Source: JAIQGF01 sp051006995 (GTDB lineage Bacteria; Acidobacteriota; Terriglobia; Terriglobales; Acidobacteriaceae). Taken from it: DNA of 64,000 nucleotides. The notes under the pieces are model-generated. The model saw only the letters and a program-made list of their open reading frames with translations, was not told where the DNA came from and ran no database searches. A program made the position numbers and the translations under genes. Positions 1 to 8,791 of the stretch are shown one piece after another (within the stretch, counting starts at the first letter, position 1; the number at the start of each line of letters is the position of its first letter). The stretch spans positions 120,992 to 184,991 of the forward strand of contig JBPCSQ010000001.1 of NCBI GenBank assembly GCA_051006995.1, given 5' to 3'.

Positions 1-986
1 GCTGATTCGTCCTGGGTGCGGATGCTGACCGGCACGATGATGCGCAGAAACTTCTTTCTGACGTCCACGCCATGGGCCTGGCAGTAGCGGCGAATGGCGG
101 ACGTTACCACGGTAAGGATGACGTCGTTCACGGTGGCGTCGCAGGCGCGCTTCACTTCCCGGATCTCGGCAAACGGAATCTCGGCCCACTGGAATTTTTG
201 GGGGCCGCGGCACACCATGTTGAAGGGCAGCCGAGCAGGCGCGGCGGCAAGCTCCGGCAGGAAGCGAGTGAGCTCCTCGGGCGCTGCCTTGGATGCAGGC
301 AGCGCATGGTTGCTATGGGCGCCATTCGACCCCGCCCCATTCACGTGCGCCAACTGCTGCGCGAAGGCCAGCATCTCCGAATGCGCGGTCAGCACGCGCT
401 GCACCGCCGACAAGCACGCCGTGACGACGCCGTCCATTACCTGCGTGGTGGTATCCAGCGGGCGGCTCACTGGAACGCGCTCCGGCTTCACCGTCCCGCG
501 CCGCACGTCGGGACTTTCGTCGAGGACGGCCTTCATCAGCCCGACACCTGAAATCCCGTCGGCTAGACAGTGGTGCACGCGCACAATCAGCCCAGTGCGG
601 CCTCGCTGCAGGCCCTGGACCAGGGTGAAGTCCCATAGCGGACGGCTGCGGTCCATGGTGGCGCTCAGGATTTCGGCCACCAGGGCGCGGAACTCGGCAT
701 CGGTGCCTCCCCGCAGGCGCGCCTCACGGATGTGATTGCGGATATCGAAATGCGGGTCATACTCCCAACTCGGCAGGCCGATGTTCAACGGCGGCGCCAC
801 CACCCTCTGACGGTAACGCGGAACCAGGTGCAGCTTGGTTTCCACGAATTCGCGGCAGGACTTCAGCGGCACGACGCCGTCGAAGGTGGAGATGGAAGCG
901 ACGTTCAGCGGCATTCCTTCGCGCTCCAGATACAGAAAGAGCGCGTCGCCAAACGACAGACATTCGCGGCTGGCAAATTCCGTCAT
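1..986 (-). CDS. Wax ester synthase / diacylglycerol acyltransferase (WS/DGAT), 3'-truncated by window edge
   Basis: Transfers an acyl group from acyl-CoA to a fatty alcohol or diacylglycerol, making storage wax ester or triacylglycerol at the membrane. Reading the minus strand from the ATG at 986 gives an open frame of 328 codons to the window edge. It carries the family's active-site motif HHxxxDG (H138, H139, D143, G144), a preceding PLWDF motif around residue 117, and an ND-containing segment (VNDVILTVV) in the second half. Full-length members are about 450-500 residues, so the C-terminal third is missing only because the window ends. It diverges from the aldehyde dehydrogenase at 1185, a sensible partner since both touch fatty aldehyde/alcohol metabolism (inference). 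The family call is firm; substrate preference cannot be read. Confidence 0.9.
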   Translation of the reverse strand, partial: MTEFASRECLSFGDALFLYLEREGMPLNVASISTFDGVVPLKSCREFVETKLHLVPRYRQRVVAPPLNIGLPSWEYDPHFDIRNHIREARLRGGTDAEFRALVAEILSATMDRSRPLWDFTLVQGLQRGRTGLIVRVHHCLADGISGVGLMKAVLDESPDVRRGTVKPERVPVSRPLDTTTQVMDGVVTACLSAVQRVLTAHSEMLAFAQQLAHVNGAGSNGAHSNHALPASKAAPEELTRFLPELAAAPARLPFNMVCRGPQKFQWAEIPFAEIREVKRACDATVNDVILTVVTSAIRRYCQAHGVDVRKKFLRIIVPVSIRTQDES

Positions 987-1184
987 GGCATGCGACTTTG
1001 ACCGGCGCGAGCGCCGGTGCCGTAGGAATCATAGCCACGCAGGTCACCCGGGGCGGCGATAGACATCACACATGGGTGTGGAACAGTGCCAAAATAGAAC
1101 TCGCGCCAATGTCCGCCACGGTAGCGGGTCTATCTTTGCGAATCCGGCGCCGGCAACTCGCATCCAAGGTTCACGGAGTGAGGA

Positions 1185-2744
1185 GTGACGAACCCCGAAG
1201 CCCTGAGCGCGCGCGCTTCTGAAGCGAGCCCTGAGCCAATTTCCCACACCGAATCCGCCGGCGCCTCGCGCGAATGGATTCGGAACACCGAGCCGGCCAC
1301 CGGCCAGGCACTGCCTCCAGTTCCGGTCAGTTCGCCCGACCAGGTTCGCGAGGCCATTCGCCGCGCTCGCGCCGCACAGCGAAGCTGGGCGAATACCTCG
1401 TTCAGTGAGCGCCGCCGAAAGCTGCTCGCGCTCAACCGGCTGATCCTGGACCGCTCCGAGGAACTCTGCGACGTGATCGCGCGCGAGACCGGCAAGCCGC
1501 GCATCGAAGCGCTGCTGCTCGAAGTCATTCCCGCCGCCGACATTGCTTTTTATTACGCGCGCCGTGCCGCCAAGGTGCTGCGTCCGGAAAAAATTCGTCT
1601 GCGCCTGTTCCCCAACAAGACGAGCTACGTCCGTTATCACCCGCGCGGCGTTATCGGCTCCGTCACCGCCTGGAATTTTCCGCTCTCCATGATGGTGAGC
1701 GACGCCGTGTGCGCGCTGGCCTCGGGCAACGCCGTGCTGGTCAAGCCATCCGAGTTCACACCGAACGTCGCGCTCAAGGGGAAAGAGCTGTTCGATGCAA
1801 CCGGAATTCCCGCTGATTTAGTGCAGGTTGTTCCCGGCTTCGCCGACACCGGCGCCGCGCTCTACACGGGCGAAAATCCCGACGACCGCGTGGACATGGT
1901 GATTTTCACAGGAAGCACGGCGGTGGGCCGTCGCATCGGCGCTGCCTGCGGCGAGCGGCTCATTCCATGCATTCTGGAGTTGGGCGGCAATGCCGCGGCC
2001 ATTGTCTGCGCCGACGCCGACCTCGAACGCACCGCCCACACCGTCGTCTATGGCGCCTTTGCCAACTCGGGGCAAGTGTGTGTTTCGGTGAACCGCGTGT
2101 TTGTGGACCAGAGGATCGCGGAGAAGTTCACCCGCAAAGTCGTCGAGCTCACGCAGAAGGTCCGTGTCGCCGAAGATCTGGGCGCTGTCACCACGCCGGC
2201 GCAGCTTCGCACCACCGAGGAGCACGTTGCGGACGCGCTGCGCAAGGGCGCCAAGCTGGAAACCGGCGGCGCGCAAACCGCCGCGACCGGCCGCTTCTAC
2301 GCTCCCACCGTGCTTACCAACGTCAGCCCCGACGCCGCCATGATGCGCGAAGAGCCCTTCGGCCCGGTGCTGGCCATCAATTCATTCGAGCGCGAGGACG
2401 AGGCCGTGGCTCGCGCCAACGACACCCCGTTCGGGCTCATGGGCTATGTCTTCTCGCGCAGCCGGCGCCGCGCGCGCCGAGTGGCCGACCAGATGCACGC
2501 CGGTACCGTCATCATGAATGATGTGCTGTACACCTACGGCGTGCCGGAAACGCCGTGGGGCGGCGTGAAGCAATCCGGCCTCGGCCGCGTGCACGGCGAC
2601 CAGATCCTCAAAGACATGTGCGAGGCCCGCCACGTCAATCTCGAGCGCGCCCATATTCCGATGCCATGGCGCTTCCCATATCGCGAATCGTCGGCGCGGT
2701 TCTTCCTTAATCTCGCGCGCTGGATCTATCGGCTGCTGCCGTGA
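1185..2744 (+). CDS. NAD(P)-dependent aldehyde dehydrogenase family protein
   Basis: Oxidises an aldehyde to the acid using NAD(P)+. The 519-residue protein starts at a GTG with a GGAG box about seven bases upstream. Motifs in order: AWNFPLSMM (cofactor/substrate pocket), VLVKPSEFTP (NAD-binding lysine), FTGSTAVG, the general base in LELGGN (E265) and the nucleophile in NSGQVCVSVN (C299); the 34-residue gap between E and C matches the classic family spacing. The C-terminus carries a basic/aromatic, moderately hydrophobic tail (about residues 495-519, ending RWIYRLLP) that could touch membrane, as in fatty-aldehyde or coniferyl-aldehyde type enzymes. Divergence from a WS/DGAT gene suggests a long-chain aldehyde substrate, but that is inference. 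Confidence 0.92.
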   Translation: MTNPEALSARASEASPEPISHTESAGASREWIRNTEPATGQALPPVPVSSPDQVREAIRRARAAQRSWANTSFSERRRKLLALNRLILDRSEELCDVIARETGKPRIEALLLEVIPAADIAFYYARRAAKVLRPEKIRLRLFPNKTSYVRYHPRGVIGSVTAWNFPLSMMVSDAVCALASGNAVLVKPSEFTPNVALKGKELFDATGIPADLVQVVPGFADTGAALYTGENPDDRVDMVIFTGSTAVGRRIGAACGERLIPCILELGGNAAAIVCADADLERTAHTVVYGAFANSGQVCVSVNRVFVDQRIAEKFTRKVVELTQKVRVAEDLGAVTTPAQLRTTEEHVADALRKGAKLETGGAQTAATGRFYAPTVLTNVSPDAAMMREEPFGPVLAINSFEREDEAVARANDTPFGLMGYVFSRSRRRARRVADQMHAGTVIMNDVLYTYGVPETPWGGVKQSGLGRVHGDQILKDMCEARHVNLERAHIPMPWRFPYRESSARFFLNLARWIYRLLP

Positions 2745-2860
2745 GCCGCGGGTAAGCCCTCGTTTGCCGTAATGGAACCCAACTTTCTTCTGCTCTGACG
2801 TTTTCTGGTCACCAGCGGCCGCGTAATCGCTAACATCTAGCGTTCCGCCGAGGAAGAACC

Positions 2861-3283
2861 ATGCGTGAACTTCCCGAAGTGAAAGAGGCCAAGGCCCTCA
2901 TGACCGAGGCGGTGAGCTGGTCAGTGGTGAAGTGGCTGCAGGAGAAAAAGCGCGTCCGCAAGACCGCCGACCGTGCCAACGATGCGCTCGATGCACTCGA
3001 TCAAGAAGTGAAGGCGACATGGAGTGCGGAGCTGAAGTCGGCGTACGAAGCGGCGAAGACCAACAACACTGCCGGCAGCGATCTTGGGCGCCTTGCTCGC
3101 CAGCTCTATCAAGCCGATGACGCTGCCTACCGCATGCACGAGGACGCAGAAGAAACCTTTGACCGCGCCGAGCGCAAGCTGAGCACCATGATGGCGCGCG
3201 AAGGGTGCCAGAAGGCGATTCGCAGTTGGGAACTGCACGAGCAGGCCATTCGCAAGTCGGAATCGGCGGCTCAGGCCCAGTAG
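2861..3283 (+). CDS. Hypothetical helical protein
   Basis: A 140-residue protein I do not recognise. ATG start with a purine-rich stretch (GAGGAAGAA) just upstream. The sequence is charged and alanine-rich with no signal peptide, membrane segment or cysteine cluster (one Cys near residue 124) and should be almost wholly alpha-helical, possibly a coiled-coil bundle. It stands alone between the aldehyde dehydrogenase and a receiver gene, both on the same strand. Codon use looks like the neighbours, which supports it being real. Confidence 0.7.
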   Translation: MRELPEVKEAKALMTEAVSWSVVKWLQEKKRVRKTADRANDALDALDQEVKATWSAELKSAYEAAKTNNTAGSDLGRLARQLYQADDAAYRMHEDAEETFDRAERKLSTMMAREGCQKAIRSWELHEQAIRKSESAAQAQ

Positions 3284-3390
3284 TCGTCCGTCCCTCTTAA
3301 CCTACTTCTTACATCTGCTTGGCCGACACCTTACCCCGGCACGTGCCGATTTGTGTTGATATCGAACGCAGGTCGAAACCGGAGGTCAAT

Positions 3391-3816
3391 GTGGCAGCAG
3401 CTGGTATGAAGATTTCAGCACTCAGCCTACCAAAACCCGTCACTCTTCCCGCTATTCACTCCAAATACCGCGCCATTGTGGTGGACGATTCGCCGGCGTA
3501 CGTCGAAGTGGTCTGTGCGCTGCTCGCGCTGGAAGACGTGGTGGATGTGATCGGCCGCGCCGGCGACGGCGCCGAAGCCATCCGCATGGTGGCGCAGTTT
3601 GTGCCCGACCTGGTCATCATGGACGTACACATGGCCGGAGTGAGCGGTCTCACCGCGGCCACGCTGATCGCCGATTGTTTTCCAGCATCGAAAGTCATCC
3701 TAATGTCGGCCGACGAGGCGCTGCTTCCCGCCGCGCTCGCCAGCGGCGCCTCTGCCTTCATTCACAAACCGCCGTTCGCCGCGGATTTTGCGCGCGTGCT
3801 CGCCTCGCTTGACTGA
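3391..3816 (+). CDS. Single-domain response regulator (CheY-like receiver)
   Basis: Phospho-acceptor signalling protein of 141 residues with one receiver domain and no output domain. Visible landmarks are the acidic pair in IVVDDS, the phospho-acceptor aspartate in VIMDVH (D78), a Ser/Thr switch region (ILMSAD) and the conserved lysine in HKPPF. I place the start at the GTG at 3391 because a GGAGGT box sits at 3381-3386; an in-frame TTG at 3319 and an ATG at 3406 are alternatives. The first 25-30 residues precede the receiver fold and are not conserved-looking. It probably takes phosphate from a kinase encoded elsewhere or from the kinase at 4993 (inference). Confidence 0.88.
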   Translation: MAAAGMKISALSLPKPVTLPAIHSKYRAIVVDDSPAYVEVVCALLALEDVVDVIGRAGDGAEAIRMVAQFVPDLVIMDVHMAGVSGLTAATLIADCFPASKVILMSADEALLPAALASGASAFIHKPPFAADFARVLASLD

Positions 3817-3889
3817 ACCGCGAATTTACAGGGAATTTACAGCGCTTCCCGCGCTGCGAATGTTCCAATCACTTGTGTGGAGGAAGAAC

Positions 3890-4348
3890 GTGAAAACCAT
3901 CGCAACCTTCATCGTCGTCGCGCTGCTGGCCGCAGGCCTGGCCGCGCAGACGCCGCCACCCGGGCCGCCCAGCCCGGCCGCTCGTGTCCAACATCAAATC
4001 AGCTTTCTCACCACCATGCTTTCGCTGACTCCGGCCCAGCAGCAGCAGGCCACCACGATCTTTACCAATGCCGCCACGCAGGCTGCCGCGCTGCACGACA
4101 GCATGCACACTGCGCACCAGTCTCTGCACGATGCCGTGCAGAGCAACAACACCGGCGCCATTGACCAGGCCTCCGCCACCATCGGTCAGCTCACCACGCA
4201 GTTGACCTCCATCGAGTCCAAGGCGCACGCGGCGTTTTATCAGATTCTCAGCGCCGATCAGCAGGCAAAGTTCAACGCGCTGCATCAGCAACACGGTCCG
4301 GGACATTTCGGTGAACACGGCGGCCCGCCTCCGCCGCCGCACCCCTAG
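3890..4348 (+). CDS. Periplasmic Spy/CpxP-like LTxxQ-motif protein
   Basis: 152-residue exported protein. The GTG start at 3890 has an excellent GGAGGA box at 3879-3884 and opens a clean signal peptide (Lys-Thr, then a hydrophobic core, cleavage near AAGLAAQ). The mature part has a Pro-rich linker, then one LTPAQ motif (LTxxQ) in a helical region and a second degenerate copy (LSADQQAKF), the hallmark of Spy/CpxP chaperone-like proteins. It ends in a His/Gly/Pro-rich tail with a run of prolines, which could bind metal or be disordered. It sits directly before a sigma-4-like gene and a sensor kinase, so envelope-stress sensing is a reasonable guess, not shown. Confidence 0.82.
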   Translation: MKTIATFIVVALLAAGLAAQTPPPGPPSPAARVQHQISFLTTMLSLTPAQQQQATTIFTNAATQAAALHDSMHTAHQSLHDAVQSNNTGAIDQASATIGQLTTQLTSIESKAHAAFYQILSADQQAKFNALHQQHGPGHFGEHGGPPPPPHP

Positions 4349-4436
4349 TCACGCCGGTTGTGCTCCCCGACGTGACCGATTCGGCGGACGGCCGTCCTCC
4401 TTGCCGGACGTCCGCCGAAAGTTCTGCTACCGCCCT

Positions 4437-4898
4437 ATGGCAGATGGATTCGCAAAACTCGCACCCACTTTAGCTTCCGCTCCGCCGCGCAGCTTGGCGG
4501 ATGCATTCGCGCTGGAAGCGCGGGTTACACGCCTGCGCGCATTCCTCTACCGCCTGCTTGGGAGCGTCGCATCGGCTGACCGCATTGTTGAAGACGTGCT
4601 GGCGAGCGCCGAAGTGCAGTCCGGCGGCAAAGAATTAGATGTGGCGCTGTTCCGCGCACTCATCAGCAAAGCAGCCGAGCAGCAAGCTTCGGTTACCGTC
4701 GAGGAGTGTCATGGCCCGGAACTAGCGCGCGTGCTGGGCTTGCTCTATCGCCTGCCTCTGGCGCAACGTGCCGCCATCCTGATGCACAAATATGAGCGCT
4801 TCGGAACGCGGCAGATCGCGGACGTCCTCGGGATGAGCGAGGCTTCCACGCGGCAGGTTCTTCTGCGCGGATATAGCGCACTCGGGAGTTTTCAATGA
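4437..4898 (+). CDS. Sigma factor region-4-like protein (degenerate ECF type)
   Basis: 153 residues from the ATG at 4437; the frame is open further upstream but overlaps the previous gene. The C-terminal half reads as a sigma region 4 helix-turn-helix: a Leu/Pro-rich start (RLPLAQRAAILMHKYERF), then GTRQIADVLGMSEASTRQVLLRG. The N-terminal half (residues 20-60) looks only vaguely like region 2 and lacks the aromatic -10-melting residues I would expect, so promoter opening by this protein alone is doubtful. Placed between a Spy-like periplasmic gene and a two-component pair on the same strand. It may be an ECF-type factor or a DNA-binding adaptor. Confidence 0.7.
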   Translation: MADGFAKLAPTLASAPPRSLADAFALEARVTRLRAFLYRLLGSVASADRIVEDVLASAEVQSGGKELDVALFRALISKAAEQQASVTVEECHGPELARVLGLLYRLPLAQRAAILMHKYERFGTRQIADVLGMSEASTRQVLLRGYSALGSFQ

Positions 4899-4934
4899 TT
4901 CTGCCGCGTCCGGCGCGGCCGGTGCTGAATTCGT

Positions 4935-4940
4935 ATAATC
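4935..4940 (+). promoter_or_regulatory. -10-like box (TATAAT) upstream of sensor kinase gene
   Basis: Perfect TATAAT 52 bases before the kinase start codon. No convincing -35 is visible at the usual distance. It would give the kinase/regulator pair its own start site separate from the sigma-4-like gene. Confidence 0.4.
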
Positions 4941-4992
4941 GAAGCCACTACCCGCGCATGATCCCGACGCGCTCATTGGCTGTGGAATCGCC

Positions 4993-6882
4993 ATGAAGTT
5001 GCCGCAAAAAGAACGGCTTGTTTCCAGCGCGGTCGTGTTTCTGCTCGCCCTCGTCTTGATTGTTCTGGCTGCGCTGCAATACCGCTGGAGCCGCGAGGTC
5101 AGCGAGGCGGCCAGCGTCCGCATGAAGGCGAACCTGCAATCGTCGCTCATGAGCTGGCGCCAGGATTTCTATCGGGAACTGGCGGGCGTAGTGGATGCTC
5201 TGCAAGTCCGCGGGCGCGATTCGCGAGACTCCCGCCTGCAACAGAGTGCCGAGCGTTTCGCGCAGTGGTCGCGCACCGCAGTCCACCCGCGGTTGGTCGC
5301 CAACCTTTATGTTTGGCAGGATTCCGCCGGTCAGGCCCGCCTGCTTCGCCTGAATCGTACGACGGACCGCTTCGAGCCCGCAGAATGGCCCTCCGGCTTC
5401 GAGCAGCTCCATGCCGCGCTCCAGGCGCGCTCCTCCGATCTGCCCCGGTTGCAGTTTCGCCGGCGACCGCGGCCACCGGGTGCGCCTCCTGCCGACAACG
5501 GTCCGCGGTTCTTGGAACATGTCCGCCGGCTGCACGGCCCCTTTTTCCCGGTGTTCGTCGCGCAGGATGTACCGGCGCTGGTTTATCCCGCGTTCCATCC
5601 GGAGAGCGGTGGGGACGATCATCGCGTGGTGGTGGACTGGTACATTCTTCAGCTCGGCTCCTCCGTCTTGCACGACCACATTTTCCCCGAACTTTCCGAG
5701 CGTTATTTCGGCGGAAGCAACCGGCTGGGTTATCGCGTCGCCGTCGTCAGCACCGGCAGCGATCCGTCGGTCGTGTACACCTCGGACGCGAAATTCGGGC
5801 CGCAGAACATCTCCGCGGCCGACGCCGCGGTCCCCATCTTTGGTCCGCTGTTCGCGCCGCCGCCTCCGCCTAGCGGTGCGGGCATGCCGCCATCGCCGGA
5901 GCATGGCCCCGGTGATGTGGAGCGCGCAGGCTTTCCGCCCGGCATCCGTATCGAGCCGCTTCACTATCGCGATGCGCCCTACGACTGGCAATTGGTTGTG
6001 CAGAATCGCGGTGGCTCGCTCGACGCGGTGGCGGCCAGCGTCCGCCACCGCGATCTCGCCATCAGCTTCGGCGTGTTGCTGATCCTGGCCGCCACCATGG
6101 GGTTGATGCTCGTTTCCACGCATCGCGCGCAGCGCCTGGCGCGCTTGCAGATGGATTTTGTCACCGGCGTGTCGCACGAGCTGCGCACACCTCTGGCGGT
6201 GATCTCCACGGCCGCCGAGAACATTGCCGACGGAGTCGTCGCCGACCGGCAACAACTGGCGCGTTACGGCATCGCGATCAAGACCCAGGCGCGCCAGTTG
6301 ACGCTTCTGGTCGAACAGATTTTGCTCTTCGCCGCCACCCGCGAACGCCGCTATCAATACAACGTTCGCACCTTGCAGGTAGGAGAGTTCGTGGAGCCGG
6401 CGCTCACCGCCACCACCGGCCTCGCCAGGGAAGCCGGTTTCACCATCGAAGCCAATGTCGCGGCGGGCTTGCCGGCAATTTCCGGCGACCTGCTGGCACT
6501 TTCACAATGTTTGCAGAACCTGATCACCAACGCCGTCAAGTATGGCGGCAGCGACCGCCGCGTCCTGGTCGCTGCCGGTCTCTCCGGCGACGCGGGTGAA
6601 ATCCTGGTAAGCGTCGAGGACCACGGCGCCGGTATTCCGCCCGGGGAACTGGGCCAGATTTTCGAGCCGTTCTATCGCAGCCCGTCGGCGACGGCCGCGC
6701 AGATTCACGGCAGCGGTCTCGGCTTGCCGCTCGCCCGCAGCATCGCCGAAGCCATGGGCGGAAGACTGACCGTGACCAGCGAACTGGGGAAAGGAAGCTG
6801 CTTCGTTCTCCATCTACCGGTCGCCGATGCTGCCGCCCCACCAGCGGAACCGCCGGCGCGCGAGGCGGCCAAGGTCTCCTGA
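4993..6882 (+). CDS. Membrane sensor histidine kinase
   Basis: 629-residue sensor kinase. A first membrane helix (about residues 11-29) is followed by a roughly 320-residue periplasmic sensing region with a Pro-rich stretch near residues 290-310, a second membrane helix (about 356-375), then the DHp domain with the H-box FVTGVSHELRTPL (phospho-accepting H395) and a full ATP-binding domain: N-box LITNAVKYG, G1 VEDHGAGIP, F-box FEPFYRS and G2 GSGLGLPLA. No HAMP or PAS domain is evident. The stop is two bases before the start of the OmpR-type regulator at 6885, so the two form a cognate operon. The sensed signal is unknown. Confidence 0.93.
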   Translation: MKLPQKERLVSSAVVFLLALVLIVLAALQYRWSREVSEAASVRMKANLQSSLMSWRQDFYRELAGVVDALQVRGRDSRDSRLQQSAERFAQWSRTAVHPRLVANLYVWQDSAGQARLLRLNRTTDRFEPAEWPSGFEQLHAALQARSSDLPRLQFRRRPRPPGAPPADNGPRFLEHVRRLHGPFFPVFVAQDVPALVYPAFHPESGGDDHRVVVDWYILQLGSSVLHDHIFPELSERYFGGSNRLGYRVAVVSTGSDPSVVYTSDAKFGPQNISAADAAVPIFGPLFAPPPPPSGAGMPPSPEHGPGDVERAGFPPGIRIEPLHYRDAPYDWQLVVQNRGGSLDAVAASVRHRDLAISFGVLLILAATMGLMLVSTHRAQRLARLQMDFVTGVSHELRTPLAVISTAAENIADGVVADRQQLARYGIAIKTQARQLTLLVEQILLFAATRERRYQYNVRTLQVGEFVEPALTATTGLAREAGFTIEANVAAGLPAISGDLLALSQCLQNLITNAVKYGGSDRRVLVAAGLSGDAGEILVSVEDHGAGIPPGELGQIFEPFYRSPSATAAQIHGSGLGLPLARSIAEAMGGRLTVTSELGKGSCFVLHLPVADAAAPPAEPPAREAAKVS

Positions 6883-6884
6883 GC

Positions 6885-7571
6885 ATGGACGAGCGGATTC
6901 TCCTGATCGAAGACGAAGAAGCGCTGCGCATGACCCTCGGGGACCGCCTGCACAGCGAGGGCTATCGCTGTGATTGCGCCGTGGATGGAGAGCAGGGCCT
7001 GAACATGGCAACGCGTGAGGCCTACGATCTCATCCTGCTGGACCTGATGCTGCCGAAGAAAAGCGGCTTCGATGTTTGCCGCGACGTGCGCCAGGCCGGC
7101 ATCATCACTCCCATCCTGATGCTCACCGCCCGAGGGCAGACGGTGGACAAGGTGATCGGCCTCAAGCTCGGCGCCGACGACTATCTGACCAAGCCTTTCG
7201 ACATGCTGGAACTGCTGGCGCGCATCGAAGCCCTGCTGCGGCGCGCGCCCATTCGCTCGATGGCCGCCAACGTCGTCTGTGAAGTCGGGCCCATTCGCAT
7301 TGATTTGCGCGGCACCGAGGTGACCCGCGACGGCAAGGTGGTGAATCTCTCGGCGCGCGAGTTTCAACTCCTGCGCTACTTTGTCGAGCACCGCGGCGCT
7401 ACCCTCTCCCGCCAGGAAATTCTCAAGGAAGTCTGGGGTTACAGCACCGACACGTTCACCCGCACGGTGGATGTTCACGTCGCCAGCCTGCGGCAGAAGA
7501 TCGAGCCCAACCCCAAGCAGCCGGAAATGATTCTCACCGTGTCCGGGCTTGGCTATAAGTTCGCTCAGTAG
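6885..7571 (+). CDS. OmpR/PhoB-family response regulator
   Basis: 228 residues: an N-terminal receiver (acidic pair in LLIEDEE, phospho-acceptor D53 in LILLDLMLP, switch Thr in MLTARG, Lys in LTKPFD) joined to a C-terminal winged-helix DNA-binding domain (LSAREFQLLRYF, recognition region RTVDVHVASLRQKIE, ending GLGYKF). The start lies two bases after the kinase stop, so translation is coupled and the kinase at 4993 is the obvious partner. Expected to bind direct-repeat operators as a dimer. Target genes cannot be read from the window. Confidence 0.95.
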   Translation: MDERILLIEDEEALRMTLGDRLHSEGYRCDCAVDGEQGLNMATREAYDLILLDLMLPKKSGFDVCRDVRQAGIITPILMLTARGQTVDKVIGLKLGADDYLTKPFDMLELLARIEALLRRAPIRSMAANVVCEVGPIRIDLRGTEVTRDGKVVNLSAREFQLLRYFVEHRGATLSRQEILKEVWGYSTDTFTRTVDVHVASLRQKIEPNPKQPEMILTVSGLGYKFAQ

Positions 7572-7675
7572 CCGTCAAAGCAGTACCGAAGTATTCAGGT
7601 ACTCTCTCAACCCGCGTCTCTCATCTCTGTGACCGGCGTCAACGACCGTGCCCAACCCAGCATCTACAATGAACC

Positions 7676-8791
7676 GTGGCTGCACGGAGAATGTCTGTGT
7701 TCTTTGCCATTGTTCTGGCGGTTTGGACCGCGATGCACCTGTACGTCTTCTGGCGCATCTCGTCGGTCCCGGCGTTTGCGCGAGTCCCGCGCGTGGGACT
7801 GGAGCTGGTCGCCTTCTTTCTGTGGACCAGCTACGTTCTGGGACGAATCCTGGCTCGCCGCGGCTTGGAAACTGTGGCTGCGCCGCTGGAATGGATCGGC
7901 GCGCACTGGCTGGGCGTCATCTTTCTTACCGTGGTTTCGCTGCTGGTGGTGGATATCGTCACCGGCTTCGGATACCTGCTCCCGCGGGTTGCGCCGGCGT
8001 TGCGCGGCTACGCTCTCCTGGTTGCTGCCGTGCTCTCCGCTGTCGCGCTCGTCCAGGGCGTCCGTGCTCCGGTCGTGACCAGCTACGAGGTCCGTCTGCC
8101 GGGATTGCCCCCCGCTCAGGACGGCACAGTTGTCGCGGTCGCCACCGACACGCACGTAGGAGAAATGATTGATGCGCGCTGGCTCTCGGCGCGCGTGAAC
8201 GAGATCCAGGCGCTGCATCCGGATTTGATTATTCTCGCCGGCGACATCGTGGAAGGTGACGACGGCGCCCGCGAACTAGGTCCGGTCTTCCGCCGACTGT
8301 CGGCGCCGCTGGGCGTCTTTGCGGTCACCGGGAATCATGAATTTTATGCGGGGCTTGAATCGAGCGTGCGTTTCCTGGAATCGGCGGGTGTACGCGTCCT
8401 GCGCGATGGTTGGGCCGAACTCCGGCCTGGGCTGGTGCTCGCCGGGGTGGACGATCTCACGGCTCGACGGCAGTATGGGCGCGACGGCGCTTTCGTCCAG
8501 CGCGCCTTGGAGGGCCGTCCCCATTCCGCCACCATCTTTGTCTCGCACACGCCGTGGCACGTGGAGAAGGCGCGGGAGGCCGGCGCCGGCCTGATGCTGT
8601 CTGGCCACACTCACGGCGGGCAGATCTGGCCCTTCGCACACGTGGTTCGATTGAGGTATCCCTTCGTCGCTGGGCGTTACGACGTGGCGGGCATGACGCT
8701 GATCGTTTGCCGCGGAACCGGCACCTGGGGTCCGCGCATGCGCCTGTGGCGTCGCAGCGAACTGCTGCGCATTACACTGCGCGCCGGCTAG
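7676..8791 (+). CDS. Membrane-anchored metallophosphoesterase (YaeI/YkuE-like)
   Basis: 371 residues. Four hydrophobic N-terminal helices (roughly residues 5-25, 40-58, 75-100, 108-125) anchor a calcineurin-like phosphoesterase domain. Metal-binding blocks appear in order: ATDTHVG, LAGDIVEGD, TGNHEFY, VSHTP and SGHTHGGQ. The family includes enzymes acting on UDP-2,3-diacylglucosamine or lipid-linked phosphates; the substrate here is unknown. The GTG at 7676 lies five bases after TACAAT (7665-7670), suggesting a leaderless start there; the ATG at 7691 is an alternative, with a purine stretch too close to be a good ribosome site. Confidence 0.88.
   Translation: MAARRMSVFFAIVLAVWTAMHLYVFWRISSVPAFARVPRVGLELVAFFLWTSYVLGRILARRGLETVAAPLEWIGAHWLGVIFLTVVSLLVVDIVTGFGYLLPRVAPALRGYALLVAAVLSAVALVQGVRAPVVTSYEVRLPGLPPAQDGTVVAVATDTHVGEMIDARWLSARVNEIQALHPDLIILAGDIVEGDDGARELGPVFRRLSAPLGVFAVTGNHEFYAGLESSVRFLESAGVRVLRDGWAELRPGLVLAGVDDLTARRQYGRDGAFVQRALEGRPHSATIFVSHTPWHVEKAREAGAGLMLSGHTHGGQIWPFAHVVRLRYPFVAGRYDVAGMTLIVCRGTGTWGPRMRLWRRSELLRITLRAG

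Noticed and set aside
4948..6357. 469-codon minus-strand open frame opposite the sensor kinase
   Set aside because: The plus strand has complete kinase motifs; the antisense product has no domain and no ribosome site.
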